Part shown: piece after piece, positions 16,569-24,677 of the stretch
Layout: every line of letters starts with the position of its first letter
Numbering within the stretch: position 1 is the first letter of the stretch
From: Halorubrum salsamenti
GTDB lineage: Archaea > Halobacteriota > Halobacteria > Halobacteriales > Haloferacaceae
Direction: 5' to 3'
NCBI RefSeq assembly: GCF_007671685.1
Contig: NZ_VCNL01000006.1
Span: 62,001-126,000, forward strand
DNA: 64,000 nt
The notes under the pieces: model-generated
Told to the model about the DNA's origin: nothing
Seen by the model: only the letters and a program-made list of their open reading frames with translations
The model's database searches: none
Translations under genes and position numbers: made by a program

Positions 16569-17561
16569 ATGAGTGAGGCACGCTCGACCCAGACCCGTTC
16601 GCCCCGCACCGAAACCGACGACGCCGCGACCGCGGACCGCGCCGCAACCGCGGGCCGCGCCGCGACGGTCGACGCCGGTGAGACCGCGACCGACGACGAG
16701 ACCGCCGCCCGCGAGACGTGTCCGGAGTGCGGCGGCCGCACGCGCGTCGACGCCTCGGAGCGCGTCTGTACCGACTGCGGGCTCGTCGTCGAGGCCGACC
16801 GGATCGACCACGGCCCCGAGTGGCGGTCGTTCGCCGACGACGACACGAACCCCAAGCGCACCGGCGCACCCCTGACGCGCTCGCGCCACGACCGCGGGCT
16901 CTCGACGGAGATCGGCCGCTCGACGAAGGTCAAGGGACGCAAGCGGCGGCGGCTCGCTCGGATGCGGACCCAGCACAACCGCGCGCAGATCTCGACGAAG
17001 CGCGACCGGAACAAGGTGTACGCGTACACCGAGATCCGGCGGCTGACCGGCGCCTTGGAGCTCCCCGACAGCGTCCGCGACGCGGCCTGCACGCTGTTCG
17101 ACTCCGCGCAGGACGAGAGCCTGCTCCGCGGCCGGTCGCTGGAGGGGTTCGCGGCCGCCTGTCTGTACGTCGCCTGTCGCACCGCCGACGTGGCTCGTAC
17201 CGTCGGCGAGATCTGCGCCGAGGCGAAGGCGACGGAGGACGAGCACCGGGCCGCCTTCGACGCGATGAACCGCGAGCTCGGCCTGCCGATTGCGCCGACC
17301 GGCCCCGCCGAGTACCTCCCGCGGTTCGCGAGCGACCTCGATTGCGACGCCGACGTGGAGCGCCGCGCCGGCGAACTGGCCGAGCGCGCCGTCGAGGAGG
17401 GAATCGCGAACGGCCGCAACCCGGTCGGCGTCGCCGCCGCCTGCCTGTACACCGCGGCCCGCGAGCTGGACGCCGAGTGCACCCAGCGGGAGGCCGCCGA
17501 CGCCGCCGACGTGACGCCCGTGACCGTCCGCCGGACGTACGTCGACTTGACCGAGGAGTGA
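16569..17561 (+). CDS. tfb: Transcription initiation factor TFB
   Basis: A 330-residue archaeal TFIIB homologue that bridges TBP-DNA and RNA polymerase. After an acidic tail of about 45 residues comes the zinc ribbon CPECGG...CTDCG (about 53-72). The B-reader/linker follows with HGPEWRSF and LTRSRHDRGLSTEIG, then two cyclin repeats (about 130-215 and 225-320), each with a GFAAACLYVACR or VAAACLYTAARE core. The ribbon's inner loop is 12 residues between the cysteine pairs, shorter than usual. Haloarchaea have several TFBs with different promoter sets; which one this is cannot be told. GTG or ATG starts are adjacent; the ATG is chosen. Confidence 0.93.
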   Translation: MSEARSTQTRSPRTETDDAATADRAATAGRAATVDAGETATDDETAARETCPECGGRTRVDASERVCTDCGLVVEADRIDHGPEWRSFADDDTNPKRTGAPLTRSRHDRGLSTEIGRSTKVKGRKRRRLARMRTQHNRAQISTKRDRNKVYAYTEIRRLTGALELPDSVRDAACTLFDSAQDESLLRGRSLEGFAAACLYVACRTADVARTVGEICAEAKATEDEHRAAFDAMNRELGLPIAPTGPAEYLPRFASDLDCDADVERRAGELAERAVEEGIANGRNPVGVAAACLYTAARELDAECTQREAADAADVTPVTVRRTYVDLTEE

Positions 17562-17602
17562 GCCGGGAGGGAGACGCGACCGTGGAGTGATCGGAGCGAT
17601 CG

Positions 17603-17887
17603 TCATCTTCTGCGCCGCGAGTCGAAACCCGTCGAGAGCGTGAGCGCGAGCAGCGGGCTCCACACGAAGTTGACCAGCAGGCTCGACCCCGCGACCCGGC
17701 GGTTCCCGAACGCCTCCCGCAGGCTGGACAGCGGAACGCCCACGAACGCGGCGAACAGCATGACCATCAGGAACGGGAGAATGATCCGGTCGGCGACCGG
17801 CGCGACGCCGTCGATCTGCCCGGCTGCGAGGCCGACGGCGACGGCGACGAGGACGAGCGTCGACTGGTACTCCTCGACGACATCCAT
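17603..17887 (-). pseudogene. Truncated arsenite/bile-acid-type transporter (ACR3-like)
   Basis: A 94-residue frame matches the first two to three helices of a BASS/ACR3-type arsenical efflux protein: VAVGLAAGQIDGVAP, then RIILPFLMVMLFAAFVGVPL and SSLLVNFVWSPLLALTL. Full-length members have about 300-400 residues. The frame ends in STGFDSRRRR and stops, and no later helices follow in any frame before TFB. I read it as a 5' fragment of a deleted gene. The start codon region looks intact, so it could still be transcribed. Confidence 0.7.
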
Positions 17888-18265
17888 CGTCTCCGTCCCG
17901 CGGCGGCGTGCTAAGGCTGTGGGTTCGCGTCGGGATGGAACGGGTGAGCGGTTAAAAAGGGGAGACGGCGGCGAGGCCGCCGTTTCGTGACGGTCCGCGG
18001 GGCGGGCGCGGCGGCGTCAGCGGGGACCGCCGCCGATGGGGAAGCCGGCGACGACCGGCCGTCGCCGAGAGGGAGGGGCGACGACGGCCGGCGGCCGACG
18101 GCGGGTGGGAGGGGGAAAGCGGAGGGCGGGAGGGCACCGCGACCGCCCGGCGGGCGTCACGCATCTGAATCGATGGCCGGTTCCCAATTCTACGTTAGCC
18201 GTGTATAGTCCGGATGAAGCGTACAGCCCGTATCGGTCGGACGAACCGCGTCGTTCGTACCGCGC
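17888..18265. other. Gene-free region between pseudogene and regulator
   Basis: No convincing gene is visible. A GTTAAAAAGG box near 17950 could be a promoter. A perfect 8-bp stem with a 3-base loop, ACGGCGGC-GAG-GCCGCCGT, lies at 17965-17983. From about 18050 to 18150 the plus strand is markedly G and purine rich, with runs such as GGGAGGGGGAAAGCGGAGGG. The last 100 bases before the regulator's stop are of ordinary composition. Confidence 0.5.
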
Positions 18266-19114
18266 TCACTCCTCGCCGAGCTTGTGCTGGAACGCGAAGA
18301 AGACGCGGCGGCCGGTCTCGGTGAGGCGGACGGTGTCAGACCGCCCCACGTCCTCTAATTCGACGTAGCCGCGGTCGCGGAGCGGCGAGAGCACGTGCGT
18401 CTCCAAGGCGCGGTACTTCGCCGTCCGGCTCGCGCCCGCCTCGCGGAGGAAGGCGAGGCCGCGTTCGCCCGCCCACTCGATCAGGTTCCACTTGTCGGTC
18501 GTCACGTTGGCGTCGGCGCGCTCGTGGAGCCGACCGAGCACCGCGACCTGATCGGTCGTCGGCGCGTCCATCGGGTACAAGGGGAGGTCGACGGTGCGCT
18601 CGACGCCCTCGGTGAGCGGCTCCTCGCGCACGTCGTGGCGGTGGCGCTCGGGCTCGACGCTGTAGGGCCGAGCGCCGACGATCATACACGCCATCGCGAC
18701 GCCGACCGCGGCGATCCGCGGGCCGGTCGAGACGTTGGCGAACAGCCGGTCGCCGTCGTCCTCGCCGGCGCCGTGCCGGGCGGCGACCGTCGTCGTCACG
18801 CCGAGCACGTCGTACACGTCGGCGAGTTCGACGGGGAGCGCGCGGACCGACGCGAACTCGGCGGCCGCGCCCCACGCGTCGCGCTGGTAGTCGGTGAGCC
18901 GGTCGGAGTCGACGCGGGTGTCCGCCGGGTCCGAGGCCCCGGCCGACTCGAAGTCGACGGCGCCGCGAGGGGCCTCGCGGTCCGGGGCGTCCGCGAGTAG
19001 ATACACTACGTCCGCGCCGTGGCGGCGGAGGGGCTCGACGATCCGGTCGCGCTCGTGGCCGAGCGGCGCGACGTGAACGCGCCGTTCGGCGACGCTGGGG
19101 ACCGATGTGTCCAT
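18266..19114 (-). CDS. HFX_2341-type regulator: CARF-like domain plus winged helix (DUF6293)
   Basis: A 282-residue protein. The N-terminal half has a Rossmann-like CARF/HFX_2341_N fold: RRVHVAPLGHERDRIVEPLR at the start, VVYLLAD, and LFANVSTGPRIAAVGVAMAC (about 128-147), the glycine-rich nucleotide-binding strand-loop. The C-terminal part (about 190-282) is a winged helix ending RGYVELEDVGRSDTVRLTETGR. By family it should sense a nucleotide and control transcription. In CRISPR systems CARF domains bind cyclic oligoadenylate, but no cas gene is near. It is divergent from the GTPase gene; a CCTTTAAGCG box about 25 bases before the start is its promoter. Confidence 0.8.
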   Translation of the reverse strand: MDTSVPSVAERRVHVAPLGHERDRIVEPLRRHGADVVYLLADAPDREAPRGAVDFESAGASDPADTRVDSDRLTDYQRDAWGAAAEFASVRALPVELADVYDVLGVTTTVAARHGAGEDDGDRLFANVSTGPRIAAVGVAMACMIVGARPYSVEPERHRHDVREEPLTEGVERTVDLPLYPMDAPTTDQVAVLGRLHERADANVTTDKWNLIEWAGERGLAFLREAGASRTAKYRALETHVLSPLRDRGYVELEDVGRSDTVRLTETGRRVFFAFQHKLGEE

Positions 19115-19242
19115 ACACTCGTTCCCTCCGGCGGTCGCTTAAAGGGTGCGTCGAGGGTCGTCGTCGGGGAGCGGCGACGGCTCCCCGCCGCTCCCGATCG
19201 CTCGGTTCCGATCGCGTGACGTGGGGACTCATAGCACGAAAA

Positions 19243-19250
19243 CCGTTAAG
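19243..19250 (+). promoter_or_regulatory. TATA element of the GTPase gene
   Basis: CCGTTAAG lies 25-32 bases before the ATG of the GTPBP1-like gene, preceded by CGAAAA. The position fits a leaderless start. Confidence 0.5.
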
Positions 19251-19274
19251 CCCGACTGTCGCCTACGAACGGAC

Positions 19275-20918
19275 ATGAGCGCTGACCGGTCCGCCCTCCG
19301 GCGGGCCATCGAGCGCGGCGAACGGGACGGCGGCGAAATCGAGTTCAAGGAGCGGCTGACACGCGAGGTTCATCTGGCGGAGGGCCGGATGGAGTCGCTC
19401 GTGGCGCAGCTCCGACATCGGGTGCTCTCCGGCGACGGCGAGGCCACCTACGTCCTCGGCGTCACCGACGACGGCGGGTTGGCCGGGATCACGCCCGACG
19501 CCTTCTCCGAGACGATGGACGTGCTCTCGCTTCTGGCCGACGAGGCGGACGCTCACATCGCCGACGTGGAGACGTGGAGCGCCGGCTCCGCGGGCAACGG
19601 AAGCGCGGAGGGGCTCGTCGGCCTCGCCACCCTCCGCGACGGCGGGATGTTCGAGACGGACGACGACCACCTCGTGATCGGGACGGCGGGCCACGTCGAC
19701 CACGGGAAGTCGACGCTCGTCGGCACCCTCGTCACCGGCCGCGCCGACGACGGCCAGGGCGGCACGCGCGGCTTCCTCGACGTTCAGCCCCACGAGATCG
19801 AGCGCGGGCTCTCCGCCGACCTGTCGTACGCAGTCTACGGCTTCGAGGACGACGGCGACGAGCCGGTTCGGATGGACAACCCGCACCGCAAGTCCGACCG
19901 GGCCCGAATCGTCGAGGAGGCGGACCGGCTGGTCTCGTTCGTCGACACCGTCGGCCACGAGCCGTGGCTCCGGACGACGATCCGCGGGCTCGTCGGCCAG
20001 AAGCTCGACTACGGGCTCCTCGTCGTCGCCGCCGACGACGGCCCGACGAAGACGACCCGCGAACACCTCGGGATCCTGCTGGCGACGGAGCTGCCGACGA
20101 TCGTCGCGATCACGAAGGCGGACGCCGTGAGCGACGATCGGCTCGCCGCGGTCGAGCGCGAGGTGGAGTCGACGCTCCGGGACGCCGGCCAGACCCCCCT
20201 CCTCGTCGACCGACACGGGATCGACACGGCGGTCGCGGAGGTGGGCGACGGCGTCGTCCCCCTGCTCCGCACCAGCGCGGTGACGAAGGAGGGGATCGGA
20301 ACGCTCGACCGGCTGTTCGAGACGCTCCCGAAGCGGGCGACCCCGGAGCGCGCGGAGTTCCGGATGTACGTCGACCGGAGCTACAAGGTGACCGGCGTCG
20401 GCGCGGTGGCGTCCGGCACGGTCAACTCCGGCACCGTCGAGGCCGGCGACGAACTCCTCTTGGGACCGATGGCCGACGGCTCGTTCCGCGAGGTCGAAGT
20501 CAGGTCGATCGAGATGCATTACCACCGAGTCGACAAGGCGACCGCCGGCCGGATCGTCGGGATCGCCTTAAAAGGCGTCGACGAGGAGGAGATCGAGCGC
20601 GGAATGGCCTTGGTGCCCCGCGGGAGCGACCCCGAGCCGGTCCGCGAGTTCGAGGCCGAGGTGATGGTGTTGAACCACCCGACGCGGATACAGGAGGGGT
20701 ACGAACCGGTGGTCCACGTCGAGACGGTCTCGGAGGCGGCCGTCTTCGCCCCCGAGGGCGGTCGGCTCCTCCCCGGCGACACCGGGCGAACGACGGTCCG
20801 GTTCAAGTTCCGTCCGTACCTGATCGAGGAGGGTCAGCGGTTCGTCTTCCGGGAGGGGTCGAGCAAGGGAGTCGGAACCGTACGAGACATCGAGGAAACC
20901 GACGAACGCGAGGAGTGA
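19275..20918 (+). CDS. GTPBP1-like translational GTPase
   Basis: A 547-residue GTPase related to eukaryotic GTPBP1/GP-1. Residues 1-115 form the family's own N-terminal domain (GGEIEFKERL ... ATYVLGVTDDGGLAGI), which resembles the AlbA_2/Schlafen motif. The G domain then has GTAGHVDHGKSTLVGTLV (G1), RGFLDVQPHEIERGLSADL (switch I), DTVGHEPW (G3) and ITKAD (G4). Two EF-Tu-like beta barrels complete it (about 350-547). GTPBP1 acts in tRNA delivery, ribosome rescue and mRNA decay in animals; the archaeal role is not established. The start is at MSADRSAL. Confidence 0.88.
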   Translation: MSADRSALRRAIERGERDGGEIEFKERLTREVHLAEGRMESLVAQLRHRVLSGDGEATYVLGVTDDGGLAGITPDAFSETMDVLSLLADEADAHIADVETWSAGSAGNGSAEGLVGLATLRDGGMFETDDDHLVIGTAGHVDHGKSTLVGTLVTGRADDGQGGTRGFLDVQPHEIERGLSADLSYAVYGFEDDGDEPVRMDNPHRKSDRARIVEEADRLVSFVDTVGHEPWLRTTIRGLVGQKLDYGLLVVAADDGPTKTTREHLGILLATELPTIVAITKADAVSDDRLAAVEREVESTLRDAGQTPLLVDRHGIDTAVAEVGDGVVPLLRTSAVTKEGIGTLDRLFETLPKRATPERAEFRMYVDRSYKVTGVGAVASGTVNSGTVEAGDELLLGPMADGSFREVEVRSIEMHYHRVDKATAGRIVGIALKGVDEEEIERGMALVPRGSDPEPVREFEAEVMVLNHPTRIQEGYEPVVHVETVSEAAVFAPEGGRLLPGDTGRTTVRFKFRPYLIEEGQRFVFREGSSKGVGTVRDIEETDEREE

Positions 20919-20931
20919 GCTGGGGACCGCG

Positions 20932-21498
20932 TCAGGCGTCGCCGTTGTCGGTCACGTCGCCGACGGTAGCCGTGCTCGTGGCGCTGTCCTTGTTCGGGGG
21001 CGCGACGAGGGGCTGGAACTCCTCGTACCGGAAGCGGCCGAGGGTCTCCCCGGAGATGGTCTTGAAGTGGCTGTACAGCGCGCCCTCGTCGATGGCGGAC
21101 TGCGTCATCCCCTCCGCCATCGTCATGTCGTACTTACACGGGACGAAGATCGACCGCTTCTCGTCCGGGTCGATGAGCTCGATGGCGACGTACATCACCC
21201 CGTCGATGGCGTCCCCGTACACGAGGTACTCGGTGTACGCCTCCTCGTCGTACGCCTCGACGAACGCGTCGGCGTAGTTGTTCGGGACCACGTGCATCAG
21301 CCCGAACCGGTCGTGGTCCTTCATGTCCTTACTGACCGTGTCGGTGTGAGGGACCATTACGACGGTCGTCTCCCACCCGTCCTCGCGGCGGTCCTCGGCG
21401 AGCATGTCGGTCTCTTCGAGCGTCTGCTCCCACGCGGTGATGTGCTCCTCGCCGAACCGCTCTCGGTGACGGACGAAGGCCTCCTCCTCGGGGTCCAT
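20932..21498 (-). CDS. Conserved haloarchaeal protein, 188 aa
   Basis: A soluble acidic protein with no recognisable enzyme motif. The N-terminal third is helical (DPEEEAFVRHRERFGEEHIT); the middle is an alpha/beta unit with VVMVPHTDTVSKDMKDHDRF, HVVPNNYADAFVEAY and VMYVAIELIDPDEKRSIFVP; the tail is variable. I believe this is a haloarchaea-only DUF but cannot name it with confidence. It may close the ABC importer operon on the minus strand, 50 bases after the preceding small membrane protein, or be separate. Confidence 0.7.
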   Translation of the reverse strand: MDPEEEAFVRHRERFGEEHITAWEQTLEETDMLAEDRREDGWETTVVMVPHTDTVSKDMKDHDRFGLMHVVPNNYADAFVEAYDEEAYTEYLVYGDAIDGVMYVAIELIDPDEKRSIFVPCKYDMTMAEGMTQSAIDEGALYSHFKTISGETLGRFRYEEFQPLVAPPNKDSATSTATVGDVTDNGDA

Positions 21499-21547
21499 TG
21501 CTGTGTGCGACTGGTCACGGGAGGGAGATAACTCTTTTCGAGCCCGT

Positions 21548-21952
21548 TCAGGCGACGCCGAACGCGGTCTCCATCAGCAGCGACCCCGCGAGCGTCACGA
21601 CGCCGGCGAGGAACACCTTGCCGGCGACGCGGACCCGCTCCGGCGGCGCCGGGAGCCGGATCCACCGGAGCGGCGGGAGTCGCCGAACGAACCCTTCGAG
21701 ACGTGTCCCGCGCGCGCTCACCGACGGCCCGTCGAGGTCGTCGACGGAGGTGGGCCACAGCCGCACCGTGGCGTAGCCGACGAGGAGCCAGCCGGCGACG
21801 AACGCCAGGATCTTCCCCCGGACGAACCCCCCGCCGGTCGCGAGGCCGAGCGCCAGCGCACTGAGCGTCACGGCGCCAGCCACCGCAAGCGCGTACGCGA
21901 ACGCGTCGATCCACGCACGGGCGCGAACCGAGAGCGGCCGGGGGACGCCCAT
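21548..21952 (-). CDS. Small haloarchaeal membrane protein, 134 aa
   Basis: It has four predicted hydrophobic segments: about 14-38 (FAYALAVAGAVTLSALALG), 45-66, 105-118 and 119-132, with a basic Arg/Pro-rich loop at 80-103. It starts two bases after the ATPase stop of the importer operon, so it is very likely translated from the same message. Nothing in the sequence points to transport or enzymatic function. Confidence 0.65.
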   Translation of the reverse strand: MGVPRPLSVRARAWIDAFAYALAVAGAVTLSALALGLATGGGFVRGKILAFVAGWLLVGYATVRLWPTSVDDLDGPSVSARGTRLEGFVRRLPPLRWIRLPAPPERVRVAGKVFLAGVVTLAGSLLMETAFGVA

Positions 21953-21954
21953 GG

Positions 21955-23319
21955 TCAGCTGCGGTCGTCGATCACGGTCGCCGTCTCCCGATGCTCGTCG
22001 TCGTGGCGGTGACAGTAGCTCAGGCGGCCACTATCGCTCACCTCGTAGTAGGCGGGTTCGATGGGGTCGGCGCCGCCGTCCGGGTCGACGCCGTCACAGA
22101 CGCTCCCGAACTCGGCGTTGAGTCGATCTATCGCCTCGCTCTCGTCGTGCGTACGGGCCGCGTCAGCGACGGATCTGAGGACCCGTTCGACCTCGCCGGG
22201 GATCGAGAGGTCGCCGAACAGCTCGTCGTACGTCTCGTCGATCGTCGCGAACCGCGTCTCCATCCCGAGGCGTTCGCGGATCCGTTCCCGGATCGACCGG
22301 TCCGCACGCATCCGCTCTCGGAGGATCTCGCGGAACGAGTTGATCGATTCCCAGACGTCGTCGTCCAGCTCCTCGTGCTCGTCGGGGCGGATGCGGACCG
22401 GACACCGCGTGCTGAACGGACAGCCCGTCGGCGGGTACCGCGGGTTCGGCGGCGTCCCGTGGAGCGTGATCCGGTCGCGGCTCGCGGTGGGATCCGGCTT
22501 CGGAATCGCCGAGAGGAGCGCGTGGGTGTACGGGTTCGCGGGATCGGTGAACAGCTCCTCGGTCGGACCGATCTCCATGATGTTGCCGAGGTACATCACC
22601 GCGACCCGGTCGCAGATGTGCCGGACGACCGAGAGGTCGTGGGCGATGAACAGGTACGTCAGGTCGAACTCGTCTTGGAGGTCCTCGAGGAGGTTGATGA
22701 TCTCGGCCTGCACCGAGACGTCGAGCGCGCTCACCGGCTCGTCGAGCACGATGAACTCGGGGTTCAACGCGAGCGTCCGCGCGATGCCGATCCGCTGGCG
22801 CTGCCCGCCCGAGAACTGGTGCGGGTACCGGTAGTAGTGCTCGGGCGAGAGTCCGACCTCGTCCAGCAGGGACTTGACGCGCTTCCGGCGGTCGGCCGGC
22901 GTCTTCCAGTCGTGAACGTCGAGCGGCTCCCGGATGATCTCGCCGATCGTCATCCGGTCGTTCAGGCTGGAGTCGGGGTCCTGGAACACCATCTGCGCGT
23001 TCTGGCGCCACTCGTAGAGCTGATCGCCGCGCAGCGACGTGATGTCGGTGCCGTCGAACAGGACCTCGCCGGCGGTCGCCTCTTCGAGCTGGATGAGCGT
23101 CCGACCGAGGGTGGTCTTCCCGCAGCCGGACTCGCCGACGAGCCCGAGCGTCTCGCCCCGCTGGATGTCGAAGCTAACGCCGTCGACCGCCTTGACGGGC
23201 CGAGAGTCGAACAGGCCGCCGCTGTCGTAGTACGTCTTCAGGTCCCGCACCTTCACCATCGTGTCGGGCGCGGTCTCCGCCTCGTCGTCGGGCGTCGTCG
23301 GAGCTGTGGTCTGGCTCAT
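21955..23319 (-). CDS. Peptide/nickel-type ABC importer ATPase (OppF/DppF-like)
   Basis: A 454-residue ATPase that powers the importer with its OppD-like partner. Walker A is [20 protein letters not shown] (about 60-79), Q-loop [16 protein letters not shown], signature [19 protein letters not shown], Walker [15 protein letters not shown], and switch His AHDLSVV. The usual C-terminal oligopeptide region starts ([14 protein letters not shown]), but it is then split by about 100 extra helical residues before the last YCHRH. The gene overlaps the upstream ATPase by four bases (ATGA). Confidence 0.92.
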   Translation of the reverse strand: MSQTTAPTTPDDEAETAPDTMVKVRDLKTYYDSGGLFDSRPVKAVDGVSFDIQRGETLGLVGESGCGKTTLGRTLIQLEEATAGEVLFDGTDITSLRGDQLYEWRQNAQMVFQDPDSSLNDRMTIGEIIREPLDVHDWKTPADRRKRVKSLLDEVGLSPEHYYRYPHQFSGGQRQRIGIARTLALNPEFIVLDEPVSALDVSVQAEIINLLEDLQDEFDLTYLFIAHDLSVVRHICDRVAVMYLGNIMEIGPTEELFTDPANPYTHALLSAIPKPDPTASRDRITLHGTPPNPRYPPTGCPFSTRCPVRIRPDEHEELDDDVWESINSFREILRERMRADRSIRERIRERLGMETRFATIDETYDELFGDLSIPGEVERVLRSVADAARTHDESEAIDRLNAEFGSVCDGVDPDGGADPIEPAYYEVSDSGRLSYCHRHDDEHRETATVIDDRS

Positions 23320-24677
23320 TCTCGATCACCTCGTCTGTCCCGCGCCCGATGACGCGCGACGGCCTCCTCGGTCGGAACGTCGTCGGGATACAGCAGACAC
23401 GCGGCCGTGTGGTCGTCGGTCTCCTCGTCGACCGGCGTCGGGACCGGGTGGACCGACTCGCACTCGTCGAACGCCTTCGGGCACCGCGGCGCGAACCGGC
23501 AGTACGTCGCCGGCTCGTTCGGCGTCGGGACGCTGCCGTCGATCGTCGACAGCTTGTCGCCGACCTGCCCGCCCGGGATCGAGTCGAGGAGCCCGTTGGT
23601 GTACGGGTGTTTCGGGTCCGCGAACAGCGGCTTCACGTCGGCCGACTCGACGATCTCGCCGGCGTACATCACGTTGACCCGGTCGGAGACGTCGGCGATC
23701 ACGCCCATGTCGTGGGTGATGAACATCACCGCCACGTCACGCGTCTCCTGAATCTCCGCGATCAGGTCCAGGATCTGCGCCTGGATCGTCACGTCGAGCG
23801 CGGTGGTCGGCTCGTCGCAGATCAGCATGTCGGGCTCGCACGCGAGCGCCATCGCGATGACGGCGCGCTGACGCATCCCGCCGGAGAACTGGTGCGGGTA
23901 CTCGTTGACCCGGCGGCGGGCGTCCGGGATGCCGACCGCCTCGAGCAGCTCCGCGGCCTCCTGCGTGGCCTCCTTCCCGGAGAGCCCCCGGTGGAGTTCC
24001 AGCGCCTCCACGATCTGGTTGCCGACCGTGTAGACCGGGTTGAGGCTGGTCAGCGGGTCCTGGAACACCATCGCGATCCGGCCGCCGCGCATCTTGCGCT
24101 GGGCCTCGCCGGAGAGGCGGGTGATCTCGATGAACCCGTCGCGGATCGACTCGGGAGAGCCGGCGTCGCCGTCGAGGACGAAGACGCACTCGTCGCCGTC
24201 CGTGATCCCGACCTCGTCGGTGTAGCCGGCCGCGGCCACGTCGACCACCGGCACGTCGGCGGGGTCGGTGTAGCCGAACTCCGTCGGGGTGGCGTCGGTC
24301 TCTCCGAACACCTCGGCGGGGTCGTACCTCGCGTCGATCTCCTCGACGGCGACGGTCCGCTTCGAGAACGTCCGGGCGAACTCGCGGACCGCGTCGAGGT
24401 CGCGGTAGCGGACGCTGCTCCCGCGGAGCACGCGTCCGGGCGACTCGATCAGCCCCATCAGCGAACGGGCCGTGACGCTCTTTCCGCTCCCGCTCTCGCC
24501 GACGATACCGACCGTCTGGCCGGAGTCGATCTGGAAGTCGATCCCGTCGACGGCGCGGATCGTCTCCTTGTCGGTGAAGAAGGCGGTCTGGAGGTTCCGG
24601 ACGTCGATGAGCGGGTCGTCGTTCCGAGCCGCGTCGGTCGCCGCGACCGCGGACACGGACTCCTCCTCGGCGGCCAT
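23316..24677 (-). CDS. Peptide/nickel-type ABC importer ATPase (OppD/DppD-like)
   Basis: A 453-residue ATPase. Walker [19 protein letters not shown] is at about 54-71. The normal short segment between Walker A and the Q-loop ([17 protein letters not shown], about 205-221) is enlarged by some 95 residues that read [20 protein letters not shown] and then [19 protein letters not shown], an acidic alpha/beta-like stretch. Signature [19 protein letters not shown], Walker [15 protein letters not shown] and the oligopeptide C-terminal cysteine motif [15 protein letters not shown] follow. I start at the ATG, which shares its A with the permease stop; a GTG one codon earlier also exists. Confidence 0.92.
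   Translation of the reverse strand: MAAEEESVSAVAATDAARNDDPLIDVRNLQTAFFTDKETIRAVDGIDFQIDSGQTVGIVGESGSGKSVTARSLMGLIESPGRVLRGSSVRYRDLDAVREFARTFSKRTVAVEEIDARYDPAEVFGETDATPTEFGYTDPADVPVVDVAAAGYTDEVGITDGDECVFVLDGDAGSPESIRDGFIEITRLSGEAQRKMRGGRIAMVFQDPLTSLNPVYTVGNQIVEALELHRGLSGKEATQEAAELLEAVGIPDARRRVNEYPHQFSGGMRQRAVIAMALACEPDMLICDEPTTALDVTIQAQILDLIAEIQETRDVAVMFITHDMGVIADVSDRVNVMYAGEIVESADVKPLFADPKHPYTNGLLDSIPGGQVGDKLSTIDGSVPTPNEPATYCRFAPRCPKAFDECESVHPVPTPVDEETDDHTAACLLYPDDVPTEEAVARHRARDRRGDRE

Noticed and set aside
17987-18208. 73-residue frame in the gap between the transporter remnant and the CARF-like gene
   Set aside because: Gly/Arg/Ala-rich low complexity following the G-rich skew of the DNA; no conserved motif and no promoter.
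20932-21498. Part of the importer operon as a regulatory protein
   Set aside because: No DNA-binding or nucleotide motif can be seen, and it is 50 bases from the last coupled gene. Called only as a conserved unknown.
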